Positions 7,002 to 15,659 of a stretch of 64,000 bases of DNA are shown piece after piece. A model generated the notes under the pieces. The model had not been told where the DNA came from, did no database searches, and saw only the letters and a program-made list of their open reading frames with translations. Where the stretch lies: the NCBI GenBank assembly GCA_017555205.1, contig JAFZGW010000002.1:79714-143713 (forward strand). The letters run 5' to 3'. Numbering within the stretch: the stretch's first letter is position 1; each line of letters opens with the position of its first letter. Position numbers and translations under genes: made by a program. The stretch is from Akkermansia sp. Lineage in GTDB: Bacteria; Verrucomicrobiota; Verrucomicrobiia; Verrucomicrobiales; Akkermansiaceae.

Positions 7002-8108
7002 ATGAAAGACCCCAGATACCAACAACTCGCTGAGCAAGTCGTAGGCTACGCCGTACGAGTGCAACCCGGTGAACATGTAAACCTGCGCATGCTCGATATC
7101 CTCGACTCTATGGTCGTGGAGCTCGTTCGCGCTGTGCGCCGCGCAGGGGGAATTCCCCATGTAGAAATCAGCCACGCTGCCGTCAACCGAGAGCTGCAGA
7201 TGGCCGCAACCGAAGAACAATACGAACTCGAGGGGCGCTACCGCCTGCAACGTGCGGAGGATATGGCCGTCAATATCGTCTTCTACGGCGACTACAACAG
7301 TTTCGAAAGCGCCGATGTGCCTGCCGAACGCATGAAAATCGTCAGCAAGCACATGAAAGCAGCCAGCGATTTGATTGTCAATCAGCGTAAATGGACTGTT
7401 CTTGCGTGGCCTACCCCCAGCATGGCACAGGCTGCCGGCATGAGCACCGAGGATTTCGAGGATTTCTATTTCCGCTGCTGCTTGGCAGATTACGCCGCCA
7501 TGAAAGAGGGCATGCAACAGCTCAAAACCATGATGGAAGCTACCGATGAGGTACGCATAGTCGGCCCGGGAACCGACCTGAGCTTCAGTATAAAGGGTGT
7601 GCCGGCAATTATATGCGCCGGTGACTGCAACATACCGGACGGCGAGGTCTACACCGCTCCCGTACGCAACAGCATCAACGGCACCATCACCTACAATGCC
7701 CCCACCATTTACCACGGAATCCCCTTCGATGGCGTGACATTCCGATTTGAAAACGGCAAAATTGTGGAAGCACACTGCAATGGTGATGATGAAGCACTCA
7801 ACAAGATACTCGATACCGATGAGGGCGCACGCTACATCGGCGAGTTTGCTTTGGGGGTCAACCCGCATATTCTCAAACCCATGCGCGATATTCTCTTCGA
7901 TGAGAAGATTGCCGGCTCCTTCCACCTTACCCCCGGTCAGTGCTACGATGAAGCGCCGAATGGCAATGAATCCGCCATTCACTGGGATTTGGTTTGCATA
8001 CAACGCCCGGAATACGGCGGGGGTGAAATTTACTTTGACGGCAAGCTCATACGCAAAGACGGCGTGTTCACCGCCCCTGAGCTGGCCATGTTCAACGCTG
8101 CACAATAA
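7002..8108 (+). CDS. M29-family aminopeptidase, copy 2
   Basis: A 368-residue tandem paralog of the preceding gene, starting 4 bases after its stop. The metal-ligand regions are all kept: DCNIPDGEVYTAP, GEFALGVNP, GSFHLTPG, IHWDLV. The copies therefore arose by local duplication and both look functional. The N-terminal third differs most (MLDILDSMVVELVRAVRRAGG), which suggests different substrate preference or pairing into a hetero-oligomer; M29 enzymes are dimers. The next gene begins 15 bases downstream. Confidence 0.93.
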   Translation: MKDPRYQQLAEQVVGYAVRVQPGEHVNLRMLDILDSMVVELVRAVRRAGGIPHVEISHAAVNRELQMAATEEQYELEGRYRLQRAEDMAVNIVFYGDYNSFESADVPAERMKIVSKHMKAASDLIVNQRKWTVLAWPTPSMAQAAGMSTEDFEDFYFRCCLADYAAMKEGMQQLKTMMEATDEVRIVGPGTDLSFSIKGVPAIICAGDCNIPDGEVYTAPVRNSINGTITYNAPTIYHGIPFDGVTFRFENGKIVEAHCNGDDEALNKILDTDEGARYIGEFALGVNPHILKPMRDILFDEKIAGSFHLTPGQCYDEAPNGNESAIHWDLVCIQRPEYGGGEIYFDGKLIRKDGVFTAPELAMFNAAQ

Positions 8109-8123
8109 GTACCGGCCCCACGC

Positions 8124-8993
8124 ATGCGCACTCCACTGTTTATCCGTCGGTTAACTGACCATGTGATTCGTAACAAATACTGCTACGTTTCACTGGCACT
8201 GGCTATCCTGCTCTGCAAATGCACAGCAGAAATTACCGGAAACCTGTGGGCGAATAGCCTGGAGTGCAACACTACCATCTTACCCGCAGAGGCTCTGCCC
8301 GGCGCAGGGCCTCTGCGGCTCGCTCTCATTACAGATCTGCACAATAACCCGGAGCAATTCAACAAGGTGGTAGAGCAGCTGCAAAAAGCCAAACCGAACT
8401 TTATCTTCTTCGGCGGTGACCTCGTAACTGCCGATGAACGTTTCAAACGAACCCGCTGGGCGGTCTCCAACTTCCGTAAACTGGCACAAATCGCCCCCAC
8501 TTTTGCCATACTCGGCAATCACGACTACGAAAAACAGGAGCAAGTAGAGCGCATATTCACCACAGCCGGTGTTACCCTGCTGCGAAATCAGGCTGTAGAC
8601 CAAAAAACGCCCTCAGGCGGGATACTTAGAATTGTTGGCCTGGGCGACTGGAATGAAGGGGATGAAGCTCCCGAGCGCTGCATGTCGTCCACCGGGCAAT
8701 CCCCTGCCCCGGTATTGGTGCTATCACACGACCCCGAAAGCCGCTGGCTGCTACGCGAATATGATTGGCATCTTATGCTCTCAGGGCACAACCACGGGGG
8801 GCAGTTAGGTATTCCCTTTGCCGGGCGCTACCTGAGTTTGCGCTCGTCCATGCCGGCGGGATTGTTTGACTTCGAGGGTGGTCGCCGCGTGCTGGTATCC
8901 CGAGGTGTGGGCAGCATCTGGGACATGCGCTTTTTCTGCACCCCGGAAATCAATATCATTGAGCTCCAGCAGCCTTCGCCGGCTCAGCCGTAG
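8124..8993 (+). CDS. Membrane-anchored calcineurin-like metallophosphoesterase
   Basis: A 289-residue protein with an N-terminal hydrophobic segment (about 22-37, YVSLALAILLCKC) and a metallophosphoesterase domain. The two-metal signature is complete: DLHNN (about 70), GGDLV (about 98), GNHDYE (about 132), SHDPE and SGHNHGGQLG. The set resembles the YkuE/YaeI group, which includes UDP-2,3-diacylglucosamine hydrolase-like and phosphodiesterase activities; the actual substrate is unknown. It follows the second aminopeptidase by 15 bases. Its last 38 bases overlap the 3' end of the convergent gene at 8956-9315. Confidence 0.88.
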   Translation: MRTPLFIRRLTDHVIRNKYCYVSLALAILLCKCTAEITGNLWANSLECNTTILPAEALPGAGPLRLALITDLHNNPEQFNKVVEQLQKAKPNFIFFGGDLVTADERFKRTRWAVSNFRKLAQIAPTFAILGNHDYEKQEQVERIFTTAGVTLLRNQAVDQKTPSGGILRIVGLGDWNEGDEAPERCMSSTGQSPAPVLVLSHDPESRWLLREYDWHLMLSGHNHGGQLGIPFAGRYLSLRSSMPAGLFDFEGGRRVLVSRGVGSIWDMRFFCTPEINIIELQQPSPAQP

Positions 8994-9315
8994 TTCCCTG
9001 TTGCTGCGCAGAATCGGTTGAGGGGAAGAGTACATCCACCGCTTCCCGCCACATGAACCAAGCCATCACGGCATAGACTATGGTGAGAACAATCCCTGTA
9101 TAGTTGACTATGCGCCCCAAAGCTTTACCATCGACAACTATACCGATGATATAAACAGCCACCGCAGCAATCACCGGTATTGCCAGTAGTGTGCCGGAAA
9201 TCTCATGCTTGTTGAACACAAAGTTGAGCGCAGCCGGGAATACGCCCAGCATGGCCGCAGCACCCACGGCATCCCACTTTCCAAACGCATTGTAATCCTC
9301 AGGCTCATCGCTCAT
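8956..9315 (-). CDS. Small multi-span membrane protein, unknown function
   Basis: 119 residues beginning MSDEPEDYNAF, with three hydrophobic segments (about 17-35, 42-63, 71-90) and a hydrophilic Q/A-rich tail. Not recognised as a named family. The start is set by a good promoter (TTGCCA-17-TATACT) whose -10 box ends 9 bases before the ATG; longer frames upstream contain stretches without membrane-protein character. Convergent with the phosphoesterase, with a 38-base overlap. Confidence 0.75.
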   Translation of the reverse strand: MSDEPEDYNAFGKWDAVGAAAMLGVFPAALNFVFNKHEISGTLLAIPVIAAVAVYIIGIVVDGKALGRIVNYTGIVLTIVYAVMAWFMWREAVDVLFPSTDSAQQQGTTAEPAKAAGAQ

Positions 9316-9324
9316 ACAGCACTG

Positions 9325-9353
9325 AGTATACCTGTCGACTCGACTTTTGGCAA
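9325..9353 (-). promoter_or_regulatory. Promoter of the 119-residue membrane protein
   Basis: Minus strand TTGCCA, 17 bases, TATACT; the ATG follows 9 bases after the -10 box. Confidence 0.8.
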
Positions 9354-9404
9354 TACTTTTGTTGGGGGCAGAGCAAGCATTTGCCGATTTTGTACATATT
9401 ACCC

Positions 9405-9434
9405 TTGACGAGAGGGGTGACTTTGCTTTAGAAT
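9405..9434 (+). promoter_or_regulatory. Promoter of the 9445 operon
   Basis: TTGACG, 18 bases, TAGAAT. An in-frame ATG at 9433 overlaps the -10 box and cannot be on the mRNA, so the start is the ATG at 9445. Confidence 0.8.
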
Positions 9435-9444
9435 GAACGGTGAT

Positions 9445-10107
9445 ATGAAAATTCTGTTGCCTCTCTCTCGTATTATTTTTACCATACTCTTGGTACTCCT
9501 TGTTCTGGCATGCCTGAATGCCACCACCGGCCTGCAAGCCGGGGAACTGTGGCAACAACTCCTCGCACAAGCCGAAGCCAACTGGCAGATTCTTGCATGG
9601 ACTGCCGGCATAGCCATAGTCCTCAGCCTGGTTCGCGCGCTCGATATAACGTGGAATGCCGTATTCTGTCTGCTGACATTTGCCCTGATGGCTGAGTTGA
9701 TTCTCATAACGGCCGGCATGAAGGCCGCAGTTACATCGCCACTTTATGCCACAATCGAGGCCGGCGGCTATACTGATATCATGAGCCGATTCCCGGTGTA
9801 CTGGTGGCTCATACCGACAGTATGGCTTGTTGCTTGCCTGTGTTCTCGTAATCAAGTAACTGTATTCTTAACTGGGGTAGTGTGCTATGCGTTGTGGCTG
9901 CTTCTGACCTGGCTTCTTGCGGCCACAATTAATATGTGGCTGGGTATGGGGCGTCCCTCCCCGGAATCTCTTGCCACGCTGTTCCGCAACTATGTATGGC
10001 TGCCCTCGGCCATGACCGGTACCTTCCTGTTGGTCTACTCCCTGCTGATGTCGCTCTTCGAGCCATTCCTGCGCGGCAAGAAGAACAAGGCTACACCTCC
10101 TGCGTGA
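9445..10107 (+). CDS. Multi-span membrane protein, unknown function
   Basis: 220 residues from MKILLPLSRII with about five to six hydrophobic segments (near 8-25, 48-65, 70-92, 112-133, 140-165, 185-205) and a short basic tail (GKKNKATPPA). No named family recognised. The start at 9445 is chosen because the promoter's -10 box covers the alternative ATG. Its stop overlaps the start of the next gene (TGATG), so it is translationally coupled to the L,D-transpeptidase-like lipoprotein. That makes a cell-envelope role plausible but unproven. Confidence 0.8.
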   Translation: MKILLPLSRIIFTILLVLLVLACLNATTGLQAGELWQQLLAQAEANWQILAWTAGIAIVLSLVRALDITWNAVFCLLTFALMAELILITAGMKAAVTSPLYATIEAGGYTDIMSRFPVYWWLIPTVWLVACLCSRNQVTVFLTGVVCYALWLLLTWLLAATINMWLGMGRPSPESLATLFRNYVWLPSAMTGTFLLVYSLLMSLFEPFLRGKKNKATPPA

Positions 10108-10781
10108 TGCTGCTCAGGTTCACACTGCTTTCCCTGCTCATGCTTGCGCTCCCAACCGCCTGCAAAGACGCACCACCGGAAAAACGTGTTGAGACGGCGC
10201 GCCGGAACGTTGCTCCAACTCTCGGAGAACACTTCGGTAAACCTATCTTCTTACGCATCATTAAAGAAGACTGCATACTGGAGCTGCGTGTGCAGACCCC
10301 CGACGGCAACTGGCAACTCATCAAAACCTACGATATCGCCGGCATGAGCGGCGATATCGGACCCAAGACGCGCGAGGGCGACAAACAGGCTCCCGAGGGG
10401 TTCTACCGGGTGCGCCCAAGTGCCATGAACCCCGCCAGCAAATATCACCTATCCTTCAACATAGGCTACCCGAACTGCTACGACAAGAGCTTAGGACGAA
10501 CCGGTTCCTACATCATGGTGCACGGCAGTGATGTATCCATTGGCTGTTTTGCCATGACCGACCCGGGAATTGAAGAAATTTACACCCTCGTGAACGAAGC
10601 ATTCAAGGCCGGGGTAAAATCGGTTCCCGTGCAGGCATACCCCTTCCGCATGACCCGCGAACGCATGGCAAAAGAAGCGCTCACCGAGCACATAGAGTTC
10701 TGGCAGCACCTCCTCCCCGGCTGGGAACACACGGAACTATACGGCAGCCCCTACGATGACAGCGATTCTCGCCTCGACTGA
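10107..10781 (+). CDS. L,D-transpeptidase-like (YkuD) lipoprotein
   Basis: 224 residues starting MLLRFTLLSLLMLALPTACKD, a lipoprotein-type signal with the candidate lipidated Cys near residue 19. The YkuD/ErfK catalytic signature HGSDVSIGCFAM is intact (His, Ser/Gly and nucleophilic Cys). YkuD enzymes make 3-3 or protein-peptidoglycan crosslinks or cleave them; the compact form here, with EGFYRVRPSAMNP and a periplasmic location, resembles the YafK/murein-hydrolase branch. The ATG overlaps the upstream stop (TGATG), and the next gene starts 26 bases before this one ends, so all three belong to one operon. The long in-frame extension upstream is antisense to coding logic and was not used. Confidence 0.87.
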   Translation: MLLRFTLLSLLMLALPTACKDAPPEKRVETARRNVAPTLGEHFGKPIFLRIIKEDCILELRVQTPDGNWQLIKTYDIAGMSGDIGPKTREGDKQAPEGFYRVRPSAMNPASKYHLSFNIGYPNCYDKSLGRTGSYIMVHGSDVSIGCFAMTDPGIEEIYTLVNEAFKAGVKSVPVQAYPFRMTRERMAKEALTEHIEFWQHLLPGWEHTELYGSPYDDSDSRLD

Positions 10782-11151
10782 TTGGCTCCGCCATTCGCCA
10801 CATGCAGCGCTGTGGATTATATGTGCCATTTTGGTTCCCGCCACAGCTTGCTTTATGCTTATCAACGATGAAGAAAACAGGCACGCATGCGTGGCCTTTG
10901 GTATAGCACTGATTGCCTGTCTTTTATTCTTCATATTGGTGCTCAACACACTGAATCTTTCACTGTCTGATTTAATAAACAACCGCCCCAGGCTATTAGG
11001 TTACGGCCGCAGCAAATGGCCACTTAACCTTCTTATACTGATTTGGTTATCGGCAGCTTATTGTCTATCTCGGGGAATAATTCACCTCTTCCACCGCCTG
11101 AGCGACAGAAGAGGTGATGATGAAGACGATACGGATACCCCGAACGAATAA
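10756..11151 (+). CDS. Small membrane protein, unknown function
   Basis: 131 residues with three hydrophobic segments (about 18-36, 45-65, 87-105) and a very acidic tail (DRRGDDEDDTDTPNE). The first 26 bases overlap the L,D-transpeptidase-like gene in another frame, an arrangement typical of coupled translation. Not recognised. It ends 1 base before the convergent gene at 11153. Confidence 0.7.
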   Translation: MTAILASTDWLRHSPHAALWIICAILVPATACFMLINDEENRHACVAFGIALIACLLFFILVLNTLNLSLSDLINNRPRLLGYGRSKWPLNLLILIWLSAAYCLSRGIIHLFHRLSDRRGDDEDDTDTPNE

Positions 11152-11152
11152 G

Positions 11153-12190
11153 TTATTCAATTTCAATCGTATCCTTAGCGCGGCGCTCGTCTCGCTTACG
11201 GGCTTTCTTCTCCTTTGCCTTGGCACGCTTAGCCTCACGAGCCGCCTTACGCTCTTCAGGGGTAAGCTTATGCTTCAGATTCCCCCACAGGTTGACAAGA
11301 GTGGGTGAAAGCTTGCCGTAATCGGTCTCAGGGTCGGCTTTGTGAACCTTCTTAATATAGCCCTTCAACTGGTTGGCCTGAATAGCCTCGCGTCTGGATT
11401 GACCAATAAAGAGATTCATTACGGCTTGGCGGTCACGCGCATCGTAGGCCTCATCCTCAAAGATTTCCAAGCAATCTTTCTTCATCTGGGGATAATCGGC
11501 CTCGAAATCCGGCTTAATGAACCCGTCCGGGGTGTCGAGCTGCTTGTACATGAACTGCAAGGCATTGAACTTCTCGCGGCGAATACCACCAAGCTTGTCG
11601 GTGGGGTCAGCCAGTTCGAGTTGTTGCAAATAGTCAGCCGGCTTAGTGATGGGCAGCTTCCCCACCTCAACCAGTAGCTTAGCTTTCTCCTGACCGGTCA
11701 AACCTTCAGCTTTGGCCATCAGCTCCTGCTGCTTGCGCAAGGCCTGCACATATTTGCGGATGTTATTCACACCCTCAGTGCACTCATCATCTGCGCCCAG
11801 ATAATCAGCGCCCTGAAAGTCAGCATATTTGACACCATTCTTGTCGAAGAACATGACGGTGGGGCACACCGAGAAGGGAGGTGCGGGCATCTTACCGCGA
11901 ATACGGCCGGCATTTTCTGCCCCCTTAGCATCATTTCGTTCATAGAACGGCACAGCCACCATCACAGCGTCGCCCGCGGCCTCTTCCGCAGCAGGTGACT
12001 TCCAGAATGTCTGCAACAACTTCACACTTCGTGCATTCCAGTCAGGCCCATAGCAATAGGCTATCACACCGTCAGTGCCGGCTTTTTCCAGCGCTTCGGG
12101 GAATGTATCTGCACGCTGCGCACCCCAGGCCATCTGGACCAACAGCAGAGCTGCCACGGCGAAAAGTTTACTTGGCTTTCTTGTTATCAT
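11153..12190 (-). CDS. Secreted thioredoxin-fold-like protein lacking CXXC
   Basis: 345 residues with a signal peptide (about 1-23, ending MAWGAQ) and a domain resembling thioredoxin-like proteins in its first ~140 residues (GVIAYCYGPDWNARSV...TVMFFDKNGVKYADFQG). The place of the redox CXXC motif reads PDWNARS, so no disulfide chemistry is expected there. The middle is helical, and the tail is extremely Lys/Arg/Ala-rich (about 305-340) before ending TIEIE. The start overlaps the stop of the upstream gene by 23 bases, so it is the second gene of a two-gene operon with the transglutaminase-like protein. Fold assignment is moderate; function unknown. Confidence 0.75.
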   Translation of the reverse strand: MITRKPSKLFAVAALLLVQMAWGAQRADTFPEALEKAGTDGVIAYCYGPDWNARSVKLLQTFWKSPAAEEAAGDAVMVAVPFYERNDAKGAENAGRIRGKMPAPPFSVCPTVMFFDKNGVKYADFQGADYLGADDECTEGVNNIRKYVQALRKQQELMAKAEGLTGQEKAKLLVEVGKLPITKPADYLQQLELADPTDKLGGIRREKFNALQFMYKQLDTPDGFIKPDFEADYPQMKKDCLEIFEDEAYDARDRQAVMNLFIGQSRREAIQANQLKGYIKKVHKADPETDYGKLSPTLVNLWGNLKHKLTPEERKAAREAKRAKAKEKKARKRDERRAKDTIEIE

Positions 12191-14807
12191 ATATCAGAAT
12201 GGCTTTGAAGTTAATACCCACGAGCTGATCCTCACCGGAGTCAATACGGATGAACTTTGCCATGGGATGGCTACGCTTAATGCAGATACGCATGCAGGGT
12301 TCCTTGGAGCTGTCCGGAAGGTCAGTGAGCTTTTTCCAAGTCTGACCATCGGCCGAAATCTCGATACTCCAAGTGCGATAAGAAGAGCAACCGTTGGTGG
12401 GAATGATGACGATACCACCGATTCGGGTCTTCTTGGGCAGCTCAACGGTAACCGTTTGGTGCTTACCGAAAGCGGAATAAATGTGCCCGCCCTTCTCAGT
12501 CAGCGCCGCAGCATGGTGTATGATACTGCTCTGGTCATCGTTGTACTTACTGAGGGTAACCAGACCGCCGGCCGATACCAAGTTGCCACCGGTGGGCTCA
12601 AACTCGGGCATCTTCTTACCGATGTCCATATAGTCGGCACTCCAGAGATTGGCCAGCTCGATATCACCGATTTCTTCAGCACCGCGAATCACACCGCAGC
12701 TCATCAAATCCTTCGAATCGGGATTTGCCTTGATGGCCTCCTCCACCATGGTCAGCAATTTCTTGTAAAAGACCTTACCCTCGCCGTGAGCTGTTTTCAC
12801 AGCCCAAGCAATCATCTGACAAAACTCGGGGTGCAGAGCTACGTTATCTACGAGTATCTGCATAAAACGCTCCTTGTGAATACGTGCCTTACCAAGAGAC
12901 TGGTACTGCATATCCAACAGGAGGTGGAACTCCCACTGAGCTTTCTCATTGATGTTGATATTCTTAAAGTAGGCCTCAAACGCCGCCAATTTCTGCTTGG
13001 GCGAGCGCAGGGTCTTCAACATGGTCGGGTAAATACGCTCCAACAGGAACTTGGAGCACATTTCCGGGTGCTCCGGAGTAATGGATGTACACACAAACTC
13101 ATTCACACCCAGCCATTTGCGCGGACGTTTACCAAGCGAACGAGCTGCTGTATCCATGTAGAAGTCCCACACGGGACGATACAGCGGCTGCATTTGCACG
13201 GAAAGCTCAAAGAGTTTCAGTGCATTGATGGGGTTATTGTACGACCCGAGCATGGTTGCAAGGGTGCAAACCATTTGAGCGTCTCGGGTAATACTGCCCT
13301 GCTGGTACATAGCAGTCTGCATTTGCAGAGCGCTCCAAGTATGTTCGCCCCAAGTGGACCAGTGCGGGTGGCGGTCTTCTGAAAGTGAGTTAGCACCATG
13401 CCACTTACCATCAAAGTAAACGGCGTATGCACAGTGCCCGGGCTCACCCATGGTGAAAGCCGGCACACCATTAGCGCAGGCGGCCGAAGTACCGAAGTGT
13501 GACAAGCCACCACACACAGCACCTACATCGCGCGTTTCCTTGGCAAAGTTGTCCGGGTAGAGCACATCGAAGGGCTGGTAGTACCACTGCGAGAAAATAG
13601 AGTCACCATACACGTTGGTGGGCAGATAGGGAACCTGATACGCCATGCCGGTATAGGCGCGAGCGGGTGCTGCGCAGTTATCTCGCAGCCAACGCATGGT
13701 ACCGGCGGAACCGAATGCACTGTTCCCCTTCCAACCGCAGCAGTAGCGCATAAGCCAAGTGGGCAGCTGCGAGAAGTAACCGTTCAGGCGCTCTTCGTCG
13801 ATACTCTCCGCAAAGTACAGGTAACGCTCACGCCCTGCGCGGTAAATATCCGTTTTGTTCTTGCCCTTTTTACCGGGGAGATTGGGCATGATATAGCCCA
13901 AATCCTTCAGACTATCAAGCTCTTCCTTCGTGAGTTCTTTATCCTCGCCATACCACCCGTTGCGAACAAATTCCGATGCAATCACACCGGCCACGCGGCG
14001 CTTCAGGCCAGCTGTACTCGGCTTATCACCGCCGTCCACCAATATCTCTTCATCCATCTTCGGGTCAACCTGACGGAAATGCGCCAGCATGCCCAGTGCA
14101 ACCTCTGCCCGAGTCAGCTCCGTATCATATACAAAATCCGCAATCCACTGCAAATCATTCAACAACGGCGCCAACGACTCACACGCATTGCGATCCTTCA
14201 TGAGCTTAGACAAGTCATCAAGATTGCAGCGATTGAGCAGTTCCCACTGCGCCAACATAAGGCGCACCTCCGGATTCTCCAAAAACTTTTCTACACTATC
14301 TTGGTCCACACCTTTCAGGCGGGAACGCAAGCGACCGGCCAAACGGCGCTTAAGGATTTTGGGCTGTTTCCACACAGCCGGGCTCATCTTGGCTTTGAAG
14401 GAGGGCTCGCGCACGGGGCGCATACCGTCATCCTCACCCTGCCCCTTCCCCTTTCGACGGTACTTGGCAATCTTTTCGGGAGTGATATTCTCGCCCTCAA
14501 GATCATTATCTTCTTCAATATCTTCTTCTTCACCGTCTTTGAAAGAATCGGGGTCTTCCGCATCTGCAAAACGATCCAAACCGTCATCCGGCTCACCGGA
14601 CCAGTCAAAATCCGTCTTCTCCGGTTCTTCTTTAGTTTGGGTATCAGCAACTTGCTGAGTTTTAGTGGGAGCGACCTCTTTCGGTTTGGTGGGTTTGGCT
14701 GTTACTTTCTCACCCTGTCCTAATAATGGCAACAAGGCCGGAGCAGCAATATAACCGCCGACCATGCCGAGTGCAAGCATGATGAGATATGTGTATCTGG
14801 GCTTCAT
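12168..14807 (-). CDS. Membrane-anchored transglutaminase-like protein with F5/8 C-type domain
   Basis: 879 residues. An N-terminal membrane anchor (about 7-29) is followed by a low-complexity Lys/Thr then strongly acidic stretch (about 35-110). A large helical region comes next, then a segment with the order Cys-His of transglutaminase/papain-like folds: CGGLSHFGTSAA near 426 and GHCAYAVYFDG near 455, then HGANSLSED. The C-terminal ~110 residues (about 765-875) look like a discoidin/F5-8C carbohydrate-binding module (RTWSIEISADGQTWKKL, FIRID). It may process or bind extracellular or periplasmic polymers. Promoter TTGACA-17-TAATTA lies 9 bases before the ATG. It overlaps the following thioredoxin-fold gene by 23 bases. 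Domain calls are moderate. Confidence 0.75.
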   Translation of the reverse strand: MKPRYTYLIMLALGMVGGYIAAPALLPLLGQGEKVTAKPTKPKEVAPTKTQQVADTQTKEEPEKTDFDWSGEPDDGLDRFADAEDPDSFKDGEEEDIEEDNDLEGENITPEKIAKYRRKGKGQGEDDGMRPVREPSFKAKMSPAVWKQPKILKRRLAGRLRSRLKGVDQDSVEKFLENPEVRLMLAQWELLNRCNLDDLSKLMKDRNACESLAPLLNDLQWIADFVYDTELTRAEVALGMLAHFRQVDPKMDEEILVDGGDKPSTAGLKRRVAGVIASEFVRNGWYGEDKELTKEELDSLKDLGYIMPNLPGKKGKNKTDIYRAGRERYLYFAESIDEERLNGYFSQLPTWLMRYCCGWKGNSAFGSAGTMRWLRDNCAAPARAYTGMAYQVPYLPTNVYGDSIFSQWYYQPFDVLYPDNFAKETRDVGAVCGGLSHFGTSAACANGVPAFTMGEPGHCAYAVYFDGKWHGANSLSEDRHPHWSTWGEHTWSALQMQTAMYQQGSITRDAQMVCTLATMLGSYNNPINALKLFELSVQMQPLYRPVWDFYMDTAARSLGKRPRKWLGVNEFVCTSITPEHPEMCSKFLLERIYPTMLKTLRSPKQKLAAFEAYFKNININEKAQWEFHLLLDMQYQSLGKARIHKERFMQILVDNVALHPEFCQMIAWAVKTAHGEGKVFYKKLLTMVEEAIKANPDSKDLMSCGVIRGAEEIGDIELANLWSADYMDIGKKMPEFEPTGGNLVSAGGLVTLSKYNDDQSSIIHHAAALTEKGGHIYSAFGKHQTVTVELPKKTRIGGIVIIPTNGCSSYRTWSIEISADGQTWKKLTDLPDSSKEPCMRICIKRSHPMAKFIRIDSGEDQLVGINFKAILIYDNKKAK

Positions 14808-14816
14808 TTCCCCTAT

Positions 14817-14845
14817 TAATTAGCAGATTCTACTCAACATGTCAA
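14817..14845 (-). promoter_or_regulatory. Promoter of the transglutaminase-like operon
   Basis: Minus strand TTGACA, 17 bases, TAATTA, with the ATG 9 bases after the -10 box. Confidence 0.75.
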
Positions 14846-14997
14846 GAAAGATGATGGAAAAACACCATCTCTTGCACCCATGTATATGCATTGCTTATCC
14901 CCCCATGTAACAAATATATAAAAATTATTTTTTTTAAACAAAAAGATTGAATTACGCTCAACTAAGTGATAACATGCTAACAGAACCAAACAATGCC

Positions 14998-15615
14998 ATG
15001 CTTCACAAGATTACTTTTGACACAACTTTCCACAAAACGAGCATCTTTGCAATAACTGCATCTGTTATATTTGCCGGTGCAGCGTTTTTCCTGCCCGAAA
15101 GCTTTGGCGACAAAAATTCCCCGATTGAGTATGCACAGCTGGCTCTGCTGCTTCTCTGCTGTTACTACACATATACAGCCAACAACAGGCGGGCTCTCTT
15201 CACCCTGTTCGGTTTTGTATTCTTTTTCCTATTCCTGCGTGAAATCAACTATGGGCGCACTCTGTGGTTCATGGCAGACCCGAACGACCCCAACGAGTTC
15301 CGCAAGTGGAAAGAGATACCGTACGGCTGGTTGGCTCACCCGCTGGTGGGGATTTACTTGGCCGTACTGCTGCTGGTGTTTGTATGCCGCAAGATGTGGC
15401 GAGATGTGCTCGAACTGTTGAGCAGCACTCGCTTGCCCAAGTGGGAGATGCTGTGTATGGTGTTACTGGCCATAAGCGCACAGCTGGTCGAGCGCCTGAG
15501 CCACTGCTGCAAACTTGAGGAATCATTGGAATTGGGGTTCTACACCTGCGTGACAACGCTGACCTGGCGCTACTGTCGCGGCAAATGTACCCCCACTGCA
15601 GCCAGTCACGATTAA
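14998..15615 (+). CDS. Multi-span membrane protein, unknown function
   Basis: About 205 residues from MLHKITFDTTF with six hydrophobic segments and a conserved-looking LFLREINYGRTLWFM stretch. Not recognised. The start is uncertain: TTG at 14947 and ATG at 14974 are in frame, but a TTGAAT/GATAAC promoter-like pair (14947-14973) would put transcription start near 14980, so the ATG at 14998 is preferred. It ends just upstream of the polA promoter. The 140 bases before it are AT-rich and hold no other feature. Confidence 0.75.
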   Translation: MLHKITFDTTFHKTSIFAITASVIFAGAAFFLPESFGDKNSPIEYAQLALLLLCCYYTYTANNRRALFTLFGFVFFFLFLREINYGRTLWFMADPNDPNEFRKWKEIPYGWLAHPLVGIYLAVLLLVFVCRKMWRDVLELLSSTRLPKWEMLCMVLLAISAQLVERLSHCCKLEESLELGFYTCVTTLTWRYCRGKCTPTAASHD

Positions 15616-15621
15616 AGGCAT

Positions 15622-15651
15622 TTGACACCACCCGCCCGTCTGTGGTAGAAT
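15622..15651 (+). promoter_or_regulatory. Promoter of polA
   Basis: TTGACA, 18 bases, TAGAAT, with the ATG 8 bases after the -10 box; a leader of 0-2 bases is expected. Confidence 0.85.
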
Positions 15652-15659
15652 AGGCGGCG

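Noticed and set aside
14880..14900. DnaA-box-like TTATCCCC near 14894
   Set aside because: It is a single imperfect match in an intergenic region with no other replication signals.
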